A stretch of DNA of 64,000 nt from Aaosphaeria pasadenensis (taxonomy: Eukaryota; Ascomycota; Dothideomycetes; Pleosporales): positions 452,845 to 516,844 of the forward strand of contig JAKLMB010000014.1 in NCBI GenBank assembly GCA_022813625.1, in the 5' to 3' direction. Below are positions 56,142 through 64,000 of this stretch, one piece after another. Numbering within the stretch: the first letter of the stretch is position 1; each line of letters begins with the position of its first letter. The translations under genes and the position numbers were made by a program. The notes below the pieces were generated by a model that was not told where the DNA came from, did not search any database, and saw only the letters and a list, made by a program, of their open reading frames with translations.

Positions 56142-58900
56142 ATGAACCCCTCCCACACTCGCAATGACGGAAAACATACCATCGATGACGACAATATAAC
56201 CAACAATACCAAGGTCGCCATACCTCGACTTACCACACAGAGTCACCAAGTGAAAAGCGTTCAATCGCCTGCCACGAGTCGGAGTTCCGCTGCTAGGTAT
56301 CGCACCACGAAGGCCTGCTACAATTGTCGAAGGAGAAAGATCCGATGTTCAGGGACTACGCCATGTCGATACTGCTTGGAACAAGATGTTGAATGCGAAT
56401 ACCAACCAGGTCGTCGCGATCGTTTAAGGGAGTGCGTCAGCGGCCAGTAACTCAACTGCCCACGTCCCTGCTAATAGTCTCAAAGTGCAACCGATCGTGT
56501 CGAGTCGCTCTCCTCCCTGCTGAAAGACCTGGCCCGCGGAGGTATACTGGGAGAGGATGATCAAAGGAAGGTTGAGGAACTTCTTGCATCGGTAAGTTGG
56601 TCTATTACCATGCGTAGTGTTCACATCCTGATGGCATTGATAGGAAGTGGAGGATGGTGGGAAGGAGGGCAGATTTGGCGGGGAAACCGCGTCGAGTTCG
56701 ACACATCCTAGATCCTCTACAAATCCCAGTGAGAAGAATGCACCGGAGTCTGTTGGATCTAATGAACATACCTATCAATTCGACGGAGATCCTGCCGGCG
56801 CACATGATTTGCCAGCCACAGGATTGGGAGTGCAAGGACCCGGCTGGCATCAAGAACCCAAAAACTACGTCTCTGCTGGGAATAATGCGCCGGTCTCCGA
56901 TTTCACATTCTATCCTGACGGAGACCACCTGGACATAAACGTCAACGTTGAGCACGATCTCTTGCCCCTCCCCGAAACTGCCCAGCGACTCTTCGCCACC
57001 TATATGACCAACATCCATAATCAATTTCCTATCGTACCCAAGGAATTACAAGGACAACTCGACATCTACATACGGGCAGCAAAGCGTCAGGGCTTTTATG
57101 AAGATATTTCTTACAATGTTCGAGCAATCTTGAACTTGATCCTGGCAATTGGAGCAAAGTTTTCCCACCTCATTCAGGCACCGTTCCGCGCCAATGAGCT
57201 TGATCACAATCTCTACATGAACAAAGCAATCAAGCTGATGGAAATGCATGCAAGGGGGAGCATCCTTGTCTGCAACCCTGACCTTCTATCGGTCGAAGTA
57301 AGGAACTACCCTATCAGACTATCCTCTCCTACTAATCTTGCAACAGAGCACTGGTCTCTTAGCGTTGTATTACATGGTGACTGGCCATGTCAATAGGTAA
57401 ATATCGATGAAGCTCGGTACATACTCGAACACTGACATCTTCTGCAGATCTTGGATCGTCATCGGCACTTCATTACGGTGTGCTATCGCCATTGGACTGA
57501 ATTTATGCAATGATGATGCCTCCGCTCCCGAGGATAATAAAACCAGTCTGGGAAGATTATGGTGGGGGTTGTACTCTATTGAATGTCTACTGAGTTCCTT
57601 GACAAGAAGGCCAACCCTTATTGGTATTGAAAACTGTAGTTTCCAACCTCCTGGACCACATTCTGGTAACTTGGCATCAGATGCATCAATCATGATGGAG
57701 TCGGGTCCTGGACAAAACATGACTTCCGGCACATCACACACCTCATTCTTGGACTCCCAAGTCCGCGTTGGCTTCATTCTACAGAAAGCACAAGTCCTGT
57801 TGTATTCTGCTAAAGCCCAGACTCAAAAATGGGAGCAGATACAGAGCTCAATTCGCTCATTGTCACTCGAACTAGACCAGTGGGCTCTCGCAGCTCTTCC
57901 AAACGGTGTGGTCGGACCGGACGTCTTCGAGCGGAAGGCATCAGATAGAGATGCGCTCCGCGAACAATACATACTCAGCTTTCATGTCCAGAGTGCCAAG
58001 ATCCTGCTGAGCAGGCCTTGTCTCTGTCACATCAATCAACGGTCCCATGATACAGATTCTAATCAGAGTGAGATATCGAACGAGTTCGACAAGGAAATGA
58101 AAAAGTACTGCTTGATAGCGGCAATTGGGGTCGCCCAACTGCTTCCTGATAACATGGATTTGACTTGGCTCTACCAGCACGGTCCTTGGTGGTCTATCGT
58201 CCACAACATCATGCAAGCTGCAACAATTCTTCTTCTCGAGCTGACGTTCAAACCTATATATTTGGAGGTATTTCACGCAACCATGAGGAGGAGTTTCAGA
58301 AAGCTCGTCCTACAGCTTCGGGCGATGCGTGAGGAGAACAGCTTGGGGAACAATGCATATGCTACCATTCTCAAGATGATCAGGTCAAGCCTGCCTCATA
58401 TTCAGGCGGATATGAACGATCTATTTGACGACGACGAGCAGCAATGGCCTATTATTCCAAGCGCGCTTGTTGGAGAAAAGCCTGTTTCAGCAACTGCTCC
58501 AATGGATTGGACATTTCATCGTCACGATACTTCAAGCAAACCTCCTCTCACCTACTCGTCAGAAATACTTCCCAGTGGCTTTCCTGCTCCGGATCTCAAT
58601 CGTGTGTATCTAAACCCCTACATGGAGGCCTACTCTCCTGGCACATCGAGTGCAACCGCTATGGGTGCCCCGACAGGTAATTCGACAATGGGCTCCACGT
58701 ACAATCAGATGGATGGATTCGGTGGGGCCACAACATCGCCACAATACCAGCAGCCTCACTTGCAGAATCTTAAACCGAATTGGCCACCAAACTTTTCGGT
58801 CTCGGCACCACCAGTGTCTGATGAGAACATGGAGGATGATTGGAATTCGACCTTCGATCAAGCGATCGGCAATACTCTACCTCACTCCCGTCAGACATAG
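56142..58900 (+). CDS. Zn2Cys6 transcription factor with Fungal_trans domain
   Basis: Exons 56142-56431, 56486-56591, 56644-57297, 57347-57396 and 57448-58900 total 2553 nt (850 aa). Near residue 60 the zinc cluster reads CYNCRRRKIRC, SGTTPCRYC, LEQDVECEY, with all six cysteines. The spliced second exon provides the linker and coiled coil (DRVESLSSLLKDLARGG). The Fungal_trans region starts at LPLPETAQRLFATYMTNIHN. It continues with FPIVPKE and, from the 50-nt exon 4, GLLALYYMVTGHVNR, then WIVIGTSLRCAIAIGLNL and LWWGLYSIECLLSSLTRRP. The long C-terminus is Gln/Pro/Ser-rich. DNA targets are unknown, and no obvious pathway genes lie within 3 kb. Confidence 0.93.
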
Positions 58901-61900
58901 ATCATGGTGGCAGAGAATGAACGAGGCTTGATGCCTTATTTGGGGTTAGAAATGATGTAATTTCGATTCATTGGAATCGCGACCAGGGTGGAGCTGCCTC
59001 AGTAGCATCAATCTCATTGAAGAATGCGACCAAGGCTTACGACATGCAGTCTTTTCGACAACATAAATATTTCGGAGAACTCGTTTTGAACTTATTACTG
59101 TAATACTGGGAGGATTTGTGTCATTTGCTTATAGCCTTGAGCGCGGGCAGAGCGTTCTTGTTGCAATGTGTTACTATTGACGCCACAATACCCCATAATC
59201 TTATCCCACAATCAATTTACAAGACAACAACATAGACGCAGAAGAGGATATTATATACTATCATACAAAATCATTACACATGCTATGCATATTCCATTGT
59301 CGTTTACCAAACCGCATAGACAAAACATCAAGTGCTTCGCTCTAGTTAATCACACACTAGCTCCGCAGAACACGATCGTCAGTCATGTATTTCAGATCAA
59401 CAGCAACTCAATCACGATTTATTACAGGACTGAAGTTTCTGTGACTCCAAGAAACCATTACTGTTCGCCCATGCTTGACCCATACCATCAAGAGTCGTCT
59501 ACCAATCGATTCTTCTCGAACAGCATCAACCCATCCAGTCGTTCTCCACCACAGGGCTTCGAAAACAATTTTTGAAGCGCATACACTCCATTTTTCAAGA
59601 CCATTGCGAAGAATGGCACAGCTTTGAATTCGAGTCGCACATGTACAGACAGCTTTCACACGTGTGCACACACATGGTATGAGTTAAACATAAGACGATG
59701 AGTTTAGAACATTGACGGTCCGCATTCACGGAGGGTTTCTGTCGCGTTAGCATCATACTCATGTTTGATGATCGATTAGGGAGGCTAGTCATATCGTCGC
59801 ATCTCCACGATGTCTTCTTAGGAGTTCCCGATTGTACTTATGGATTGGGTATCCTGACATGACCTTCGACGTCGCATATGCAATTCCTACAGATGTCAGA
59901 GCACATCCATCCACTCGTAGTCAAGGTTTGCACGATAGGGGGATGCTAGAACATCGGATGCACACGGCCGATTGGAAAAATCGCCGAATTCTTTCGATCG
60001 TCGAAGTCGGTCGCGTCCATACGCAGCGTGATGGAGATCGACACACACGCGGCGTTTTGGTGCGACGAGAGGGAGAGGCAGAAGATATTGGGCTGCAGTT
60101 ATTCCATGGGCATTGAAGGCGCATTCAGAGAAAGATGAGAATATGACGCGGACTCTGGACGTCGTTGACAGGCGAACCAGCTGTTCTTTTCAATGAAAGA
60201 AGCCGTTCGAATCGCTTGACAGGAACAAGTGAGTGGAGTGAATGAGCACACTAATCCCGACAATTGGAAAACATATATCCACAGCTTCAACCAGTTTCCC
60301 ACGGAACAAAAATTACATCACGATAGAACGGGCTCGCATGGATGCATCAGACGGGTCGTGTGGGTCTCAAAGCTCACACCATATCCGTCGTCGAGCGTCG
60401 ACGCGTTCCTGGATGGCGCGACGAAAGCAGGAATTGCATTTCCACATCAGGCATATCTTAAAAGCCAGGCTTCCCACGCATGACTGGTGGAGAACCTTGG
60501 CAACGTGGTGATCAGGGCCCGCCCTTTCTGACATTTCTGTCGTGGGTCGTTGTTACAAGAGTGGTGGATACCTACAGTAGTCCTCCTAGGTAGAAGGGTG
60601 AGACTGACCAGAGCATCGGATGGAAGCTTTCAGGACCCCCGTTGATTGAGGGATTCATGCTTCCATGAGTGCTCCTGGGAGTTGGTTCATGGTTTGGCCT
60701 CATGGCTTTCTTTTCTTTTCTTTTCTTTTCTTTTCTTTTCTTTTCTTTTCTTTTCTTTTCGATGCTTGGCTCACGGTATATAGGTCCTCGTTGCGAGGCT
60801 GTAGGGCAAACGCTTGTTAAGAGACATGAAGTCGGGAGCATGCAATCGAAGAAGATCAATGTCCATTGTCTGTTAGACACCACCCACAGTCTACGACAAC
60901 AACTAACGGTAGAGTTTCCCCATAAGGACCGAAGTAGGGCTCTCGTCCGTAAGCAAGCAATCGCAAATCAGGGGCGAGAGTCATTAATATCACTGTTATA
61001 GCGATGGGCAGCCACCTTTATGTCATTCATGTATCGATCTCGGACAATTGATCGGACATTTTATTGACGAGCAATGCGAAGGCATCTTCTGAGGAAGACA
61101 TTCGTCTTCTGCTCGGCGCAGGTTGCTTGATTTGCCTCTGACTGCTAGAAGATACGATTCGCCATTCCTTCCTCCATGGTATTTGGGATCATATCTAGCC
61201 GGTTCGGTAGTCGCTCGCTACATGGATTAGACGGCATGATCGGACTTGTTTCCCAGTGTAGGGACATGTGCCGCCACATAGAGCGTAGATTTAAGTTTGC
61301 CCCTATGCCGGTGGGGAAGAGACGAATGAGATAAGGTCGTAGGCTCTCAACTGCCGAAGACTTTCGCAGCGACAAGAAGAACAGGAGACTTTTTTGAGGA
61401 GGAACACCTGATACGGTTTCAAGACGTCCCAGGGTGGTGGCTGCTGGGCCTTGTGCCCACGTCCGACCTTGAGCAGGATTTCACCTGCCTGTCCACGTAA
61501 CAGCGAAATGACGAACCCAAAAGGAGATTAGCAGACTTTGGGTATCAAGCATACAGCTGGGAAATGCCTGGCGATAGGTCAAGTCTCGAAACCGCCCCTC
61601 TGGGTCTTCCTGCACGTGGCGACGGCGTGGGAATTGAGGAGCCGCAAACCTGCCTCTCGTTACAATATACGTGCATATTTGGACAGCGCATTCTATGCAG
61701 CAGTCGCGTCTACTAAGCGATTGCATTCGACATTCTAGAGCAGCGCTATGGAAGAATGTTTGCTTGTTGGGTAGCGCTCTAATCCGACAGTTTTCGTAGC
61801 CACATCTCAGAGAAAGGGGTATTAAGACGCACTGAACAATAGGGCCTTTTGTCTTTTACGCACGACTACAGTAGCAGTAAAGTCTGGTGCCATAGTCCTG

Positions 61901-62925
61901 GATGCCCTTGCCGATCATTCCCCAAAAGTGAGAAGGATTTGCAATTCGGTCTGGTATTATCCAGCTCACTTACTCGAGCCGTGGGTGGCTTTTTTTCCAT
62001 CGCGACAGCGAATCATCATTCTAGAAGAGGGGAAAGCCACAAACTTTGTCCAATCGCGCAAAAGGTTCGAGCCGTGAATAATGAGGCCGGTCCGCTTTGA
62101 CAGCGGTACGTCTCGAGGTTCCGAGTGCGATCGACTGCTGTTCAGACCACTTTTGTTTTTCTCGCCCGCCTTTGGTGTCCAGGGTACGAGTCAGCTTGCC
62201 CACATAGTAGCGTCAACCGAGTCCAATCCACATTCATGCGACGACATTTTCAACTGGGATTACGTCGTAAGAAAGACAAACTCCAGCTACAGCTAAACTT
62301 GCAGCCATTTCTGCAGCTACACGTGGGGGAATAGGAAGAACAATAACTTTAGCAGCCTGCATCTGTCTTACTGCATGGCAGCTTACCAGTATGGCTTGGT
62401 CGCTGAAAGCATGCATTCGGCCCGTAGCCCGAGACCCAAGCCACAGGGAAAACAACAGCAAAAGATGCATGAACTGAAACCAAGCGAAGCTGCTTACAAG
62501 CACGAATAGTCCACAGTACAGACAGTTAGGGCAGGTTTAGCGCAGAGGCCAGTTGCTTCCACCGTCTCCCCGTATGCATGGGGCAGCGAAGAACGTTGTT
62601 GATCCCTGTCACGGCACGTCGTCTAGGGCTCGCGGAGCAAGCCGTGCCGTCCGGCCTTCCAATCCTTCAAGAATGCGGTAAGTCCAGGAGATTAAATTTC
62701 TTAGAAAAGAGGGGAAGGTCGCTCGATTCAGCCCCAGTTGGACGTTTGTGTTCCCTCTGCTTTGGTCGTCGTTATTGAGGGTTCCCTATCACTGAGGCCG
62801 ACTCCAGAACAGAACCTACACGCAACAGGCTTCATATTCTGGCACCCATCCGATGCACATTCGACATTTAATGTATCGGTAATCGTTGGAGGATATAATC
62901 AGCGACCTAGGCTGCTGCGGCAAAG
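58901..62925. other. gene-poor stretch, 4 kb
   Basis: The longest part without a supportable gene. Frames on both strands stay under 140 codons and show no family motif. It includes the (TTTTC)n tract at 60706-60760. I see no transposon ends or RNA gene, though old relics cannot be excluded. Confidence 0.5.
60706..60760. repeat. (TTTTC)n microsatellite
   Basis: Ten perfect TTTTC units from 60711 to 60760, preceded by one imperfect unit. It reads open in several frames, which creates spurious phenylalanine/leucine or lysine-rich frames. Confidence 0.97.
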
Positions 62926-64000
62926 ATGTCTACTAATAACCCGTTCACCGAAATCTACCGACAATTAAATCAACACCCTCCGGACCCAAATGAGCCACTT
63001 CCGACGCTCCACAAGCCTGGTCCTATCATTGCAATCACAGCTGTATTTCATGTAGGTCGACCGACGAGGAATTGTTTGTAATATATCACTTACGCCGCGC
63101 AAGATTTTGTCATGGCTAGCTGTAGCATTTCGACTTTGGGTGCGAAGAGTTGGACGCGAATATGGATTTGACGACGTCTTTGTCGTTTTCGCGGCTGCCT
63201 TCAATTTAGCATCTTTGGTCGGTTTTTATGGAGGTACTGCGAATCAATTTGCACTTTCAGGAATTGTGATGTTAACATCGCCTAGGTCTCAGCGCCGGTA
63301 TGGGCAAACATCTGCTCCTCATTACCGATCTCGATGTCGACGCCGTATTCAAGCATATGTATCTCCAGAACGCCGCCTATCACACCACCTCGTTCTTCAT
63401 CAAGCTTTCGCTTCTCTGTCAATATCTACGCATGTTCCAAGCAGGGAAACTCCGAATGTTCACCATCTTCCTTACCGCCGTGGTCACTTTATGGGGCGCG
63501 GCTTTCTGCTTCATGACATGGTTCCCCTGCTTCCCCGTCGATGGATTCTGGAATCGCGATCGCGATCCACCAGCAAAGTGCTACGCCTTTGGATGGGCTG
63601 ATTTGAAGGGCGCGATGGTCTCTTTCCTGGCCTTCTCGGCGAGCAACATGGTCCTCGACGTCATCATCTTCTTCCTCCCGCTATTCAAGTATCTCAAGAA
63701 GGGTCTGTCGCGGAGAGAATATATGGCGCAGACGGCACTTTTTCTCCTCGCATCCCTGGTCATTATATTCGCAAGTCTACGATTTTCGACAGTTGCAAAG
63801 CGCGACGCGTCGAATGTCGAGACCATGGACTTCACATGGTGGTCTCCCTCTATGATCATCCTTTCCTGTCTGGAGGTCGACTTTGCGATCATGGCCTGTT
63901 CGATGCCCATCTTCTGGCCTGCTTTCGTTTCCCACCTTCAACAAACCTTCGGCATTTTCGTCACACAGGAAGTCCACGTTACCACGCACCAACGCCTCGA
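62926..64000 (+). CDS. rhodopsin-like integral membrane protein, 3' end beyond window
   Basis: Exons 62926-63051, 63104-63233 and 63286 onward (open to the window edge). The N-terminus MSTNNPFTEIYRQLNQHPPD is hydrophilic. The spliced product then has ILSWLAVAFRLWVRRVG, YGFDDVFVVFAAAFNLASLV, LSAGMGKHLLLITD, FFIKLSLLCQYLRMF, FTIFLTAVVTLWGAAFCF and MTWFPCFPVDGFW, with paired cysteines. It goes on through NMVLDVIIFFLPLFKYLKKG to IILSCLEVDFAIMACSMPIF. This is the fungal rhodopsin/PTH11-related seven-helix domain, of the same broad family as 46807-48039 but only distantly similar. The tail is outside the window. Function unknown. Confidence 0.85.

Noticed and set aside
60650..60890. Lysine-rich (minus) and phenylalanine-rich (plus) frames
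   Set aside because: They are products of the (TTTTC)n tract.

Overview
The window is nuclear DNA of a filamentous ascomycete (Pezizomycotina). The evidence is short 45-105 bp GT-AG introns, Zn2Cys6 transcription factors, RTA1-type and rhodopsin-like membrane proteins, a cellular RNA-dependent RNA polymerase, fungal P450s, a PL4 rhamnogalacturonan lyase and a dispersed 5S rRNA gene. The species cannot be named from sequence alone. I spliced most genes by hand. Each exon set quoted sums to a multiple of three and restores family motifs across the junctions.

Layout. 1-6 kb: two divergently transcribed cytochrome P450s (1024-2980 minus, 3922-5695 plus). 6-10 kb: a 1206-aa RNA-silencing RdRP with an N-terminal RRM. 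10-12.5 kb: gene-poor. 12.5-14.4 kb: a type II membrane glycosyltransferase and a 5S rRNA gene. 14.7-25.5 kb: a seven-gene cluster holding a carboxymuconolactone-decarboxylase-like protein, a Baeyer-Villiger monooxygenase (BVMO), a metallo-beta-lactamase-fold lactonase-like hydrolase, a bZIP/DUF3425 regulator, a short-chain dehydrogenase, an NmrA-like protein and a Zn2Cys6 regulator. 26.1-28.8 kb: a sugar transporter relic and an alpha-L-rhamnosidase relic, head to head, both missing their N-termini. 29-37 kb: an RTA1 protein, then a sterol-glucosyltransferase-like gene flanked by two paralogous Zn2Cys6 regulators. 38-40 kb: a conserved fungal protein of unknown function. 41.5-48 kb: a DHA2 drug transporter, an APC amino-acid/choline-type permease and a rhodopsin-like membrane protein. 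48.9-50.6 kb: a rhamnogalacturonan lyase. 53-59 kb: an ATF/CREB-type bZIP, a small unknown protein and an 850-aa Zn2Cys6 regulator. 59-63 kb: gene-poor, with a (TTTTC)n tract. 62.9-64 kb: the start of a second rhodopsin-like gene, cut by the window edge.

The most interesting part is the 14.7-25.5 kb cluster. BVMO, lactonase-like hydrolase, CMD-like protein and SDR together suggest oxidative ring expansion of a ketone to a lactone, ring opening and further redox steps. A direct repeat CGG-N4-CGG (often CGGCARTCGG) occurs several times in the BVMO/CMD divergent promoter, again upstream of the NmrA-like gene, and once just upstream of the cluster's own Zn2Cys6 gene. It is a candidate operator for an autoregulated pathway switch. 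The substrate cannot be read from the sequence.

The adjacent 26-29 kb relics record loss of a rhamnoside-use gene pair by deletion and nonsense mutation.
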